Source of the DNA: a virus
Strand: one strand, 5' to 3'
Virus record (IMG/VR): IMGVR_UViG_3300036908_000284
Location: 1-23,650 of that record
DNA length: 23,650 bases
Part shown: piece by piece, positions 1 to 7,847 of the stretch
Layout: each line of letters starts with the position of its first letter
How positions within the stretch are numbered: the stretch's first letter is position 1
Position numbers and translations under genes: made by a program
Notes under the pieces: model-generated
What the model was told of the DNA's origin: nothing
Database searches by the model: none
What the model saw: only the letters and a program-made list of their open reading frames with translations

Positions 1-378
1 TTAAGATTGTATCGTTAAAGTTTTAGTGAAAACCACCGAGACTGCGCTCGTTTTCGTGATGAGCGTTTCCACGGCTCTCGTGAGCATCTGTCCACCAGAC
101 GAAGCGTTAAAAATACCGTCTTCGTTCCACTGATAGTTTGCCTGACTTGTTCCGAATGTCGCTTGGAACGTTATTACGTTACTCGCTCTCGAGGGATAGT
201 TCGCGTTCATTCCCTGCCGCGTTTTATTCGAACCCTGCAAATCCGTTTGCGTGTTTACGAACGCATTGCTCGAGTCGCCAACACCTAGAAACGCGTTTGC
301 ATTATTAAACGGGTTATATGAGGCGTCGTTAACAAGAGATGATGCGATGCACGCCCATCCTGTTTGAGTTAAACTCAT
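1..378 (-). CDS. Tail tip or fibre-associated structural protein
   Basis: A complete 125-residue protein starting at ATG and ending in TAA at the window's first bases. It has the look of a widespread phage tail protein family: an opening helix (TQTGWACIASSL), then a GVGDSS motif, a TQTDLQG motif, and a later block of beta strands with FQATFGTSQANYQWNEDGIFN and a KTSAVSVVFTKTLTI end. The family motifs GVGDS, TDLQG and WNExGIFN are what I recognise; related proteins sit near tail fibre genes of many siphoviruses. It follows the small protein at 384-575 by a few bases, so it belongs to the tail operon. Its place after the distal tail protein suggests a job at the host-facing end of the tail, but the exact role is inferred. 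Confidence 0.65.
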   Translation of the reverse strand: MSLTQTGWACIASSLVNDASYNPFNNANAFLGVGDSSNAFVNTQTDLQGSNKTRQGMNANYPSRASNVITFQATFGTSQANYQWNEDGIFNASSGGQMLTRAVETLITKTSAVSVVFTKTLTIQS

Positions 379-383
379 TTAAC

Positions 384-575
384 TTACTCTCCTTTTTCTT
401 GAAGTATTTCAATATCTGAGGCGTACAGATAATGCACGCGCTCCCACTCTTTCACCCCTAAATCGAAGGGTGTTCGATACAATCCCCCCGCGTAAAACGC
501 TTCGGGAATTACTAACATTCTATTTTTTTCGACGAGCTTAATAACCGGCTCGTCTTTGCTTTCGTTACTACGCAT
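384..575 (-). CDS. Small tail-module protein of unknown function
   Basis: A 63-residue soluble protein with no membrane segment, signal peptide or Cys pair. Its ATG lies inside the end of the distal tail gene (8-base overlap), and its stop is six bases from the next start, so translation is likely coupled. The middle holds a VIPEAFYAGGLYRTPFD stretch followed by an acidic C-terminus. It resembles short phage proteins of the kind that begin with a PYN or VxxPFxAGGxY motif and are found among structural genes, but I cannot assign a family. The overlap and codon pattern support a real gene. Confidence 0.6.
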   Translation of the reverse strand: MRSNESKDEPVIKLVEKNRMLVIPEAFYAGGLYRTPFDLGVKEWERVHYLYASDIEILQEKGE

Positions 576-2004
576 AAGTACTAACTTCTATGTTCTGACT
601 TTGTGCCGCGCCATATACGCCGTCGCCCGGGAAGTACACGTAATAGACGTTATCTATAATCTTACTCCAATTTCCGTTAAACGTAAAATTACCACTAACG
701 TCTGTGAAGAAGGTAGTTGGGCCAACGGTTGCGCCACCGCTTTTAGGATAATAATATAATTGAATTGGTTCGTTCGGCACAGGTACGGTTTCCCATTCGT
801 TATTAAGCGGATTCCACCACTGTAGCTGACCGGAGAATACCGTATTTGTGTTTACGTGAACGTTAGTCTGCGATACAGTGAACGTAAGTCTCGAATTCGC
901 TCGAGTAATTACCGTTACCGCGCTACTAATGCTTGGAGAATATTTATCGTCGCCGCTATATCCTGCATAATAAACGGCGTCTTCGGGTAAGCCCATCTCA
1001 AGAGGCTGGCTATACTGACCGTTTACGTCGGTCGTCGCAGTGAAATCATCAACGCGAAGACCATTGGTATAATGATAAACGATGATAGGTTTCGACATTG
1101 GCCCCATTGTGTTATTTAACTGAACGTTAAACGTAACGTTTTGTCCTAGAGACGGCGTGCCGTAATTAGCGCTTAATAAGATATTCGTCGGTAAGCCTAA
1201 CGACTGTTGTCCAACTAGCCACCTATCGCGCCACCGAATTTCAAACGTGCCGCTATGTGGCCCCATTAATGAAACTCTAGAATCGTTAGGTGGTATATGA
1301 GGCCACGCTGGCCCCTGTATTGTTGAAATAGAAAGATTGCCGTTATGTAAAACTGTATAAGGCGTTCCGTAGTCAACGTCCATAATAAAATCTAGGACGT
1401 CGTTTGCTGCAAGCGCACCATTCCATATGACTTGCTCATTCGTGACGGAATTACTAATTGTAACGTTTCCGGTGTATGCCTGCGCGGCCGTGAAGCGATA
1501 CCGTGGAGAACTTTGCACGTCGCCTAATGAAAAAATCGGTAGACTCTGTGGTGAGGTTGCTATGTTTTTCGACACGACCGTTTCGCTTAAGCTACGCGGT
1601 GGGCCGGTGCAGGCAAAATCGACTTCGAGTTCTATGATATGCTTCGCAGAATCCTCTTTCGTTATAGCGAACTTCTGACCTTTCGCTATGAAATACGATA
1701 GAGGAAACTCATCGAAGATAAGCTGCTGGTCACCATTTAGCGGATTAAAAAGCTGTGCAAGCGCATTATAACTTGATTGCATCGTCGCGCGAGTCATATC
1801 AGGAGAGATGATTCTTAGATAAATCGTGATAACCCAATCCTTTAGATAGGTCTTAGAATTCACTAAAGAAGTGGCGCTTGTCGGATACTGTGTCGACGTG
1901 AAGCCGTCTAACCACCAATACTTCGCTTGCATCGTCATAACTGCATTATACGGTGCTTGCGTGATGTCTTGACCGGCGAAAGTTAGTTTCTGCGAGCTTC
2001 CCAT
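568..2004 (-). CDS. Distal tail (Dit-like) protein with two C-terminal Ig-like domains
   Basis: A 478-residue protein directly after the tape measure, the usual place of the distal tail hub protein in siphoviruses. Residues 1-270 are mostly beta. Residues 54-135 look like the N-terminal Dit ring domain (a DWVITIYLRIIS strand and an FDEFPLSYFIAKG segment), and 150-262 look like the second beta-sandwich ending in FEIRWRDRWL. Two Ig-like repeats follow, at about 273-367 and 371-476. Each carries the hallmark of this fold: an N-terminal strand, a T-D-xNG turn (TTDVNGQY, FTDVSGNF), and a final aromatic-G-D-xxY turn (YSGDDKYSPSIS, FPGDGVYGAAQS). Such domains on tail tips usually bind cell-surface glycans weakly. 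The start is the ATG two bases after the tape measure stop. The Dit call rests on position and fold pattern, not on a strong motif. Confidence 0.7.
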   Translation of the reverse strand: MGSSQKLTFAGQDITQAPYNAVMTMQAKYWWLDGFTSTQYPTSATSLVNSKTYLKDWVITIYLRIISPDMTRATMQSSYNALAQLFNPLNGDQQLIFDEFPLSYFIAKGQKFAITKEDSAKHIIELEVDFACTGPPRSLSETVVSKNIATSPQSLPIFSLGDVQSSPRYRFTAAQAYTGNVTISNSVTNEQVIWNGALAANDVLDFIMDVDYGTPYTVLHNGNLSISTIQGPAWPHIPPNDSRVSLMGPHSGTFEIRWRDRWLVGQQSLGLPTNILLSANYGTPSLGQNVTFNVQLNNTMGPMSKPIIVYHYTNGLRVDDFTATTDVNGQYSQPLEMGLPEDAVYYAGYSGDDKYSPSISSAVTVITRANSRLTFTVSQTNVHVNTNTVFSGQLQWWNPLNNEWETVPVPNEPIQLYYYPKSGGATVGPTTFFTDVSGNFTFNGNWSKIIDNVYYVYFPGDGVYGAAQSQNIEVSTYA

Positions 2005-2005
2005 C

Positions 2006-5000
2006 TTAACCTCTCATCTGCCCTTTCCGACGTCGATAGCTATCGAATTCATTGCCGACAATTTTCGCATACTGTCGCGCTTCTTGCACAGATACCGTAT
2101 GAATTGGGCCATCGAAATGAATGTGCATATCGCCACCGCTCTGTTGTGCGCTCGTGCTCGGTGTAGCCGCGCTTAATCTCATAACGTTTGAAACGTTCGT
2201 GTTACCAACGCTCCCAGTGACTAGCGCTCCGCCTGCTAATCTCGGTAGACCCGATATAGCCGTCGGGTCGCCCATCTTCGAAGCGGGAATAACGTATTCA
2301 TCTTCGCCACCTTCACCGATAACCGCTAAAACGCCGCCCGAACGGGCTGCGATATACGCACCCTCGGCTAAGTTAAACGAGACTGTTTTATTAATAATCG
2401 GGATAGTAAACGTGATATTCGCGCCCGAAAGCGCGCTCGTTACGGCACCAGATATTGCGCTTCCCATCTGTCCACCTAAACTCGTGATGCCGTTTAGGAT
2501 ATTCTGCCCTATCTGCCCCCAATCTTGACCCGTAATGGCGCTTAAAACGCTACCACCGATACTTACAACGCCTGTTAGAATGTTTTGCCCTATCTGTCCC
2601 CAGTTCTGTGTCGTTACCGAATTCCATAACTCACCCGGAATCGGTGAAAGTAGACCCCATAACCATGTTCCAAACGTTCCAATAGCGCTAACGAAAGCGT
2701 TCCATAATTCGCCCGGAATCGGTGTAAGCAGTCCCCATAACCACGTGCCTAACGTTCCTAGAGCTGAAGTGAATCCCTGCCATAGAAGACCCGGAACCTG
2801 CACGAGCAAACCCCACACCCACGTGCCTAACGTTCCTAAAGCCCCCTGTATCGCACTCCATAGCTGATTCGCGATGCTTCCCCAATCGAGCGTTACTAAA
2901 TAATTAAGAATCGCCTGACCAAGTGCCATCGCTATCTTCGGGAATATCGATAATAACGCAACAGCGAGACCCCCCAACGCCCCCACGAGTTTCATTAAAA
3001 CCGTAGGCGCTGCTTGTGTCGCGCCGTCTACGAGTGATTTATTCATTCCGGTACTTACTGAAGTCGTAGCAGACTTGCCACCGCCACCGCCACCACCGCC
3101 GAATAAGCCGGTGATTGCTTTTACAAGACCATCTACGACGCTGTTCCAATCAATGCCGTTTAGCCAGTTCATTATCGTATCGGCTATGTTAGATAAGCTA
3201 GAAAGCCCGTTAAGAATCATTCCGCCGATATTACCAACGGATTCTTTAATCGACTGAATCATCTGCGCGGCCCACTCACCGAAATCGAAGTTCTTAAGTG
3301 AGTCTATCGCGCCTTGAAATCCCTGTTGAAGTAATTGACCTGCTTGTGAGAAGTTACCGCTCATCAGCGCGCCAGCTATGCCCTGCACTTGAGTCATAAC
3401 GCCGCCAGCAGCAGTAGCCGCACCGCCGAGCATACCTCTAAACGTTCCAGACGTAGCGGCCATTGTACCTAAACCAAGAGCTACAGCGCCGGTTATTGGT
3501 ATTAACGGCCCTGACGCTGCTACAGCAGCACCTAAGCCACCCGTTAGTCCCCCTGCCGCACCGGCACCACCAAGTAGTCCTTCACCTATTCCGCCTACGC
3601 TACCGAGAATTCCCGCGAGCGGCCCCGGAAGAGCACCCATTATACCGCTTAGAATCCCCCCACCTTCACCGGCGGCGGCTAATCCTTCGCCAACGTCACC
3701 TGCACCGGCGGCAAGCTCTCCCGTTTCTCCAGACGCGTCACCTATAACATCACCGAGATTCGACGTTTTTCCTGTAGCGTCTTGAAGAAGATTATCGAAG
3801 CCCTGCCCCTTATTCTGCATATTCTCTAGTTCGCTCGTCGTGCCTTTCGCGTTCTGAGTACACTTATCAAAACACGCGGGGTCTATCGGACACGGTCTTT
3901 TCGAGCTTGCACTGCCAACGGCGCTCTCTGCTTCGGCCTCTACGCCTTTAGCCGCACCACTACCACCTAAACCAACAAATTCTTTAAGTTGATTAGTTAT
4001 ATCGCTAAGACCTGCACCTTTTAGCTTCGTGATGCTCGTAATAATATCTCCAATATTAATATTAAACATTTTAAGCGCGAGTCCGGCAGCAGCGACACCA
4101 CCGGCTATAAGCCCTATAGCGAGCATACCCGCTTGTATTGGCATAGGTAGAGCCGCGAAGCCTTTCGCTAAAAGACCAATAAAACTAATTACCGGCGTTA
4201 ACGCGACGATGAAGTTCTTTAATATGGTAAGTATAGTAGTCCCAAGCGGGGCAAACGCTAATGTTAACTTATTTTCAAGCTCGGTTAACGCTTCGCCAAA
4301 CGTCTCGTTTGATTCGGCGGCTTTTTCAGTCGCACCACCGCTATTCTGAAGAGAGCTTATATACGCCTGATTAGTGATAGTCCCCGACTTAACCGCTGCG
4401 GTGAAGTTATCTTGGTTCTTGCCGAGAAGCTTAAGCTCATCTTGAGTATAAACACCCGTCTTTCCATCTTCGAGTAAGTGTTGCCAAAACGCCTGTTGAC
4501 TCTCTCCCGCTTTATCGGCGGCGGGGCCGATTCCCTGTAATAAAGAAGTTAACTGTCTAGCGGGTATTCCAGCTTGTGAGAACGCAGAAAGAGCCGCGAC
4601 TTGCTGAGGAATAGACATTCCCATCGCAGTCATCGACGCGGTAGCTTTATCGAACGCCGGCCCCCAATCTTGGATTCCCTTTCCGGTCTTCTGAAACGCT
4701 ACGGTAGACATATCAGATAACTGCGCGGTCGTCATAAGGGGCTCGTGCATCGCTTGGAGCCCACGATTCGCTTCTGTTAAGCCGGTCGTAAAAGAGTCGG
4801 TATCGCTAGTGGCGTCGGTTCCGGTCGCAATACTATAATCAATAATATCTTGCGTTGCTTTTCCTAACGCGTCACCCTGTAATCCAAGCGAGTTATTTAC
4901 TTTATCAATAACCGTCGCTACGGTGCTCGCGCTTGCAGGAACGTTCGCATAAACGTTACCCCACTGCGTCTCAAGTGATTGAAGTTGAGTACCCTGTAAG

Positions 5001-5482
5001 CCAGTTGCTTTTCCCATCTGAGAATAAGCATTATCAACGGTTTCACCGGACTTAATAGCGAACGCCGCAACGGCAACGGTGGCGATACCTATACCTGCTG
5101 CACCTAACGTACCCGCGCTTGTAAGCGCACTACCTAGGCCACCAGCTTCGGTAGCTGCGTCGCTCATTCCCGCTTTCGCGTCGGTAGCTGCCGCTTCTGT
5201 GTCTTTTAATCCGCCAGCAGCAGCGCCACCAGCTACCGCAGCGTCGCCTAAACCACCTTCTAGCTCTCCTGCACTCGCGGTCGCATCATCCATACCGGCA
5301 GCCATACCAGTTGCCGACGCTTCTGCTTCACCAGTACCCGCAGCGAAACCAGTTGCACTAGCGCCAGCCGCGTCCATTTCGCCGCCGAACGCTTCTGTCG
5401 ACTCGCTACCTTCGGCTAACGCGGCCTTTAAACCATCAGCGTTGCCGGTGATAATGACCATCAATTCGCCGAGACTTGCCAT
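2006..5482 (-). CDS. Tail tape measure protein
   Basis: At 1158 residues this is the longest gene in the window. It sets tail length and is expelled into the host at infection. Residues 30-130 are a degenerate Ala/Gly/Glu repeat region. Residues 140-400 match the minor-tail or tape-measure core (QSLETQWGNVYAN, IPQQVAALSAFSQAGI, SNETFGEALTELENKL). A strongly hydrophobic segment spans about 418-475. A Gly run lies at 794-802, and Trp-rich tandem repeats at 875-1014. The end holds the usual GGxxAxIGEGGEDEYVIPxSKM signature of tape measure C-termini. A Cys cluster at 531, 537 and 541 is unusual. By the standard rule of about 0.15 nm per residue the tail would be near 170 nm, which is inference. 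It starts 12 bases after the His/Lys-rich gene, with an AAAGG ribosome site. Confidence 0.95.
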   Translation of the reverse strand: MASLGELMVIITGNADGLKAALAEGSESTEAFGGEMDAAGASATGFAAGTGEAEASATGMAAGMDDATASAGELEGGLGDAAVAGGAAAGGLKDTEAAATDAKAGMSDAATEAGGLGSALTSAGTLGAAGIGIATVAVAAFAIKSGETVDNAYSQMGKATGLQGTQLQSLETQWGNVYANVPASASTVATVIDKVNNSLGLQGDALGKATQDIIDYSIATGTDATSDTDSFTTGLTEANRGLQAMHEPLMTTAQLSDMSTVAFQKTGKGIQDWGPAFDKATASMTAMGMSIPQQVAALSAFSQAGIPARQLTSLLQGIGPAADKAGESQQAFWQHLLEDGKTGVYTQDELKLLGKNQDNFTAAVKSGTITNQAYISSLQNSGGATEKAAESNETFGEALTELENKLTLAFAPLGTTILTILKNFIVALTPVISFIGLLAKGFAALPMPIQAGMLAIGLIAGGVAAAGLALKMFNINIGDIITSITKLKGAGLSDITNQLKEFVGLGGSGAAKGVEAEAESAVGSASSKRPCPIDPACFDKCTQNAKGTTSELENMQNKGQGFDNLLQDATGKTSNLGDVIGDASGETGELAAGAGDVGEGLAAAGEGGGILSGIMGALPGPLAGILGSVGGIGEGLLGGAGAAGGLTGGLGAAVAASGPLIPITGAVALGLGTMAATSGTFRGMLGGAATAAGGVMTQVQGIAGALMSGNFSQAGQLLQQGFQGAIDSLKNFDFGEWAAQMIQSIKESVGNIGGMILNGLSSLSNIADTIMNWLNGIDWNSVVDGLVKAITGLFGGGGGGGGKSATTSVSTGMNKSLVDGATQAAPTVLMKLVGALGGLAVALLSIFPKIAMALGQAILNYLVTLDWGSIANQLWSAIQGALGTLGTWVWGLLVQVPGLLWQGFTSALGTLGTWLWGLLTPIPGELWNAFVSAIGTFGTWLWGLLSPIPGELWNSVTTQNWGQIGQNILTGVVSIGGSVLSAITGQDWGQIGQNILNGITSLGGQMGSAISGAVTSALSGANITFTIPIINKTVSFNLAEGAYIAARSGGVLAVIGEGGEDEYVIPASKMGDPTAISGLPRLAGGALVTGSVGNTNVSNVMRLSAATPSTSAQQSGGDMHIHFDGPIHTVSVQEARQYAKIVGNEFDSYRRRKGQMRG
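2441..2860 (-). repeat. Trp-rich tandem repeats inside the tape measure gene
   Basis: The tape measure protein carries three consecutive 26-residue repeats (residues 875-952), each with the pattern LW-x5-AxGTxGTWxWGLL-x2-xPG. A pair of 27-residue units with a core of WGQIGQNILxG follows (residues 961-1014). The DNA copies are visible as recurring blocks reading cataaccacgtgcctaacg or close variants on the + strand. Tape measure proteins commonly change length by gain or loss of such units. Confidence 0.85.
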
Positions 5483-5494
5483 GTTTACCTTTCT

Positions 5495-5815
5495 TTAAAA
5501 CTTAGCTATGTGCCGTGCTTGCGCCGTTGTTTTCGCGACGAAGCTCGTCGGTGCGCGTTTCTTCTGTTTCTGTACCTTTATTTTAACGTGAAGCGTCGGT
5601 TTCGTCGATGTGTCTCCCGATTTTTTTGATAGATGGCTCGCTTTTGTCTTTGTTTGTGGGTGTGCTTCTACGGTCGTCTTATGGTGTGTTTTCGTTGTGG
5701 TTTTGTGGTGTGCCGCTTCCGTAGTCTTATGATGTGCTTTAGCGGTTTTACTCGCGGTTGCGTGTGCTTTAGCGTGTGCTTTGGCGTGTTTTACCGCTTT
5801 AGCTTTCTTTACCAC
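5495..5815 (-). CDS. His/Lys/Thr-rich low-complexity basic protein
   Basis: A 106-residue protein between the tail chaperone frame and the tape measure. It starts at GTG, with AGGTG upstream, shortly after the chaperone stop. Its first 60 residues are almost only Lys, His, Ala and Thr, with AKAH repeats and then three 8-residue units ending in HHKTT (residues 25-48). The C-terminal part (70-106) is basic and less repetitive. There is no membrane segment or Cys. The composition resembles linker-histone-like nucleic-acid binding tails or a metal-binding His cluster. Position suggests a tail assembly or DNA-ejection partner of the tape measure protein. I do not recognise a family, and the function is unknown. 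The frame is open for its full length and its neighbours abut it, so it is probably real. Confidence 0.65.
   Translation of the reverse strand: MVKKAKAVKHAKAHAKAHATASKTAKAHHKTTEAAHHKTTTKTHHKTTVEAHPQTKTKASHLSKKSGDTSTKPTLHVKIKVQKQKKRAPTSFVAKTTAQARHIAKF
5672..5743 (-). repeat. Three 24-base repeats encoding AHHKTT-type units
   Basis: Residues 25-48 of the His/Lys-rich protein form three in-phase 8-residue units, each ending in HHKTT. The underlying DNA shows gtggtt and gtgtgc blocks spaced 24 bases apart. Confidence 0.8.
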
Positions 5816-5822
5816 GTTTCAC

Positions 5823-6802
5823 CTAATCGGGAAAGTTACACCATTCCTTCGGCGCTTTTCTAAAGAGTCTAAGACCCGGCGCGTCTACTTCATTCGCGAC
5901 TGATTGATTTATCGCATTCACGCGAATTTCTGCGAGTTCTTCCGGTGTTAGGTCTTCCTTTTTCTTACCGGCCGTTATGAGATATGTATCAACTAATTCG
6001 TCGATGCTTTTTTGTTTAGGTAAATCTCGAGGTTTACTAGATTTACGTGATTTAAGCGATTTCTTACGACGCTTTATTTCCTCACGGTCTAAGTTTTCTT
6101 CGCGCTCTAATTCGTCTTCTTTCGCCCACGGTAGCAACGTAGAGACTTTTATCGCCTTATCGTCTTTACCTTTCCACGCATTGAGTACGTTCGCTAACGC
6201 CCACGCGGTACGATATTCGGTTTCTCTTCTTCGAAACTCGTAGCCATCATAGAGTAGCTGAAACTCAAACGGGCATAACTCCCAAAACTGCTCGGGAGTT
6301 AGGTTTAGCGGCCCCGTAGCTATCTTTAGTAGCGCTTTAAAGTCGTATTCTAGTTTTTTGGTTCCCCCACCGCTTCAGCGGGGTCTTCCTTACCACTTAC
6401 GGCAACTGCACGCACGCGCATATTTTTAATATCCGCTGCTGCGTCGCCATCGAACCACTCTTCCATAATGATACTAGCGGCCTCGATAATCTTCGGGAGT
6501 ATCTTAAAGAATTTCTCGTGCTCGAGAATATCGCCACATACGTCGATAGAGATACCCGGAAATTGATGCCGTAACCCTTCAGCGAGTAGGATTCGTAAGT
6601 CGTCGGTCGTTATCGACCTCGGATTAGTTAAGAGTAGCATCATACTAGCGCCGCTTGCTTTCTTTAACTGACGGTCAGCTAATGAGATTGCATTATAAGT
6701 GTATTTTAGATATATCGGTTCGTCTTCTGGTAAGTCTAGAAACTCTCTATCTTTATCAATGTCTAATTCGATAAAGCCGCGTTGCGGATTCTTTAACTTC
6801 AT
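5823..6802 (-). CDS. Tail assembly chaperone, -1 frameshifted long form (gpGT-like)
   Basis: A -1 slip at 6353-6359 would join the 150-residue short form to a downstream frame with no ATG near its start. That adds 176 residues, for a product of about 326. The added part begins LEYDFKALLKIATGPLNLTP, continues with EQFWELCPFEFQLLYDGYEFR (a typical T-domain pattern with conserved W and aromatic residues), then a charged, Lys/Glu/Arg-rich tail from about residue 233. The downstream frame stays open from 6353 to the TAG at 5823, with codon use like its neighbours. The only early start in this frame is a TTG without a ribosome site, so frameshifting is the better explanation. The role is as the membrane-free scaffold partner of tape measure, as in lambda G/GT. 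Confidence 0.8.
6350..6802 (-). CDS. Tail assembly chaperone, short form (gpG-like)
   Basis: A 150-residue protein ending in TAG just after a slippery A-AAA-AAC heptamer. I start it at the ATG at 6802, because AGGAGG lies 12 bases upstream; an ATG 51 bases earlier has no ribosome site. The protein shows the tail-chaperone pattern: an N-terminal beta part (GFIELDIDKDREFLDLP), the YTYNAISLADRQLK helix, and a helical core (DDLRILLAEGLRHQFPG, KIIEAASIIMEEW). It lies between tube and tape measure, as expected. In this family the short form is made in excess and the frameshifted form at low level; both bind the tape measure protein while the tail tube grows. Both are usually absent from the finished particle. 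Confidence 0.85.
   Translation of the reverse strand: MKLKNPQRGFIELDIDKDREFLDLPEDEPIYLKYTYNAISLADRQLKKASGASMMLLLTNPRSITTDDLRILLAEGLRHQFPGISIDVCGDILEHEKFFKILPKIIEAASIIMEEWFDGDAAADIKNMRVRAVAVSGKEDPAEAVGEPKN
6353..6359 (-). promoter_or_regulatory. Slippery heptamer A-AAA-AAC for -1 frameshifting
   Basis: Read on the minus strand, the short chaperone frame ends CCA AAA AAC TAG, so the heptamer is in perfect X-XXY-YYZ phase one codon before the stop. A GGTGGGGGAA stretch sits about eight bases upstream and could act as an internal Shine-Dalgarno stimulator. I see only short (4 bp) stems downstream. Confidence 0.85.
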
Positions 6803-6842
6803 TTTCTTTTTGTACCTCCTATTGGGTAACAAGAAAGACTCA

Positions 6843-6881
6843 CGCGCACTCATCGAGACGAAACACCGTCACTCGTGCGCG
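6843..6881 (-). other. Nested inverted repeat (RNA hairpin) before the tail chaperone gene
   Basis: The gap between the chaperone start and the preceding gene contains CGCGCAC paired with GTGCGCG (7 bp), enclosing GACG paired with CGTC around a 6-base loop. No T-run follows on the transcribed strand, so it is more likely an mRNA processing or attenuating structure than an intrinsic terminator. Its function is unproven. Confidence 0.4.
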
Positions 6882-6893
6882 CTACGTTTTTAC

Positions 6894-7292
6894 TCACTCG
6901 GGGAATGGTGAGGTTTGCGGTAATTGTATTACGCTTATCTTTGGGCTGCCCGTTACATCGCCGGTATACGTGACTAACGCCGTAGCCGTAAACCAGTTAA
7001 CCGGAAATGGGCCGAGCATCCGTCCCGTATTCGGTGCGACGTTCGCGACAACATTGTGGTCGAATCCGTGGTCGCAGGCCGATTGGTCGTTTACCGTCAC
7101 GATAAGCGCGCCCTCAGACGCGCCATTCGTGATATAGATAAACTCGCGACCTGTGTTAGTGAAGCTATCACCCGCGCTGCCGCCGGTGTGGCACGCGTTT
7201 GTTAGTGTTGGTGTAAGCCCCACGAGCGTCGCGTCTGAGTTCCACGTCGTGTTAATCGCTTGAACTGAGTTGTTTGTATATGTTACAGTCAC
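6894..7292 (-). CDS. Tail or capsid decoration-like beta protein
   Basis: A 132-residue protein starting at GTG 17 bases after the tube gene. It is almost entirely beta: a strand pattern of REFIYITNGASEGALIVTVND, a Cys (SACDHGFDHN), then GRMLGPFPVNWF and a final VTGSPKISVIQL. The N-G-xxxx-xxVTV and G-x-GPF-xxxWF elements occur in small phage proteins annotated only as structural or hypothetical, often near tube or capsid genes. A decoration domain added to tube or capsid is plausible. There is no signal peptide or membrane helix. Confidence 0.6.
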   Translation of the reverse strand: MTVTYTNNSVQAINTTWNSDATLVGLTPTLTNACHTGGSAGDSFTNTGREFIYITNGASEGALIVTVNDQSACDHGFDHNVVANVAPNTGRMLGPFPVNWFTATALVTYTGDVTGSPKISVIQLPQTSPFPE

Positions 7293-7309
7293 GCTTCTTC
7301 ACCACCAGA

Positions 7310-7816
7310 TTATGTACCCGGGTCTGTCGCGAGGTCGATTGCGCCGCTGCCGGTGAAGGTAATCGTCATTTTACCCATCTTAGCGTCGTCCATCTGGTAA
7401 TCGACTTTCAGCGCTACGAGTCCGACCATATGTGCTTGCGTCGAAGGCGTAACGCCCTGTATATCCTCTTGAATTCTCCATCCAACCCGTACAACTGGGC
7501 CGGGTGCGTTACCGATTGGCGCTGATTGTCCTACCGATAGAATAACGTTTCGGCACATCTCTTGACCAGTGTCGTCGTCTAGATAATTTGTATCAAAACT
7601 GCCGTTCCACTTGTATCGGGTCGGGTAGTAAACGATTGCGTCTGCGTCTTTGGTTGTGTAATCCTCGAGCTGTGGGTCGATTGTCCACTTGCCGGTCAAC
7701 TCACCGCCGACTATTGTCCACGACGGCACGCCGGTATTTGAACCGCTCGTATCGACGAAGAATCGAGTAAAACGCCCATTAAGAAATCCGGACGCTGTGC
7801 TTTTACTAATAGCCAT
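7310..7816 (-). CDS. Major tail tube protein
   Basis: A 168-residue protein with a clear GGAG ribosome site eight bases before its ATG. It is rich in beta structure with a central helix and has the tube-protein layout: an N-terminal arm, a GxLTGKWTIDPQ strand pair, a long loop, and a C-terminal pair of strands (ALKVDYQMDDAKMGKMTITFTGSG). This KVDYQxDDxKxxKMTITFTG end is typical for siphovirus tubes. It lies between the terminator-like genes and the chaperone, the canonical site for the tube. The tube polymerises into hexameric rings around the tape measure protein. Its assignment is mainly by gene order, supported by fold pattern. Confidence 0.75.
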   Translation of the reverse strand: MAISKSTASGFLNGRFTRFFVDTSGSNTGVPSWTIVGGELTGKWTIDPQLEDYTTKDADAIVYYPTRYKWNGSFDTNYLDDDTGQEMCRNVILSVGQSAPIGNAPGPVVRVGWRIQEDIQGVTPSTQAHMVGLVALKVDYQMDDAKMGKMTITFTGSGAIDLATDPGT

Positions 7817-7847
7817 CTTCTAATCTCCTATCTATTTATTTTAAATT

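Noticed and set aside
2688-2885. A minus-strand frame inside the tape measure gene
   Set aside because: It overlaps the Trp-repeat region in another frame with no ribosome site and repeats only because the DNA does.
3463-3747. A + strand frame rich in Leu, His and Arg
   Set aside because: It is an antisense shadow of the Gly/Ala-rich tape measure region, with no known motif.
5079-5498. A 139-residue + strand frame full of Ala, Pro and Ser
   Set aside because: It mirrors the Ala/Gly/Glu repeat part of the tape measure gene; its composition is what the antisense of GCN-rich codons gives, and it has no ribosome site.
5633-5863. A Cys/Phe-rich + strand frame with apparent membrane character
   Set aside because: It is opposite the His/Lys-rich gene; Lys and His codons read in reverse give Phe, Cys and Val, so the pattern is an artefact.
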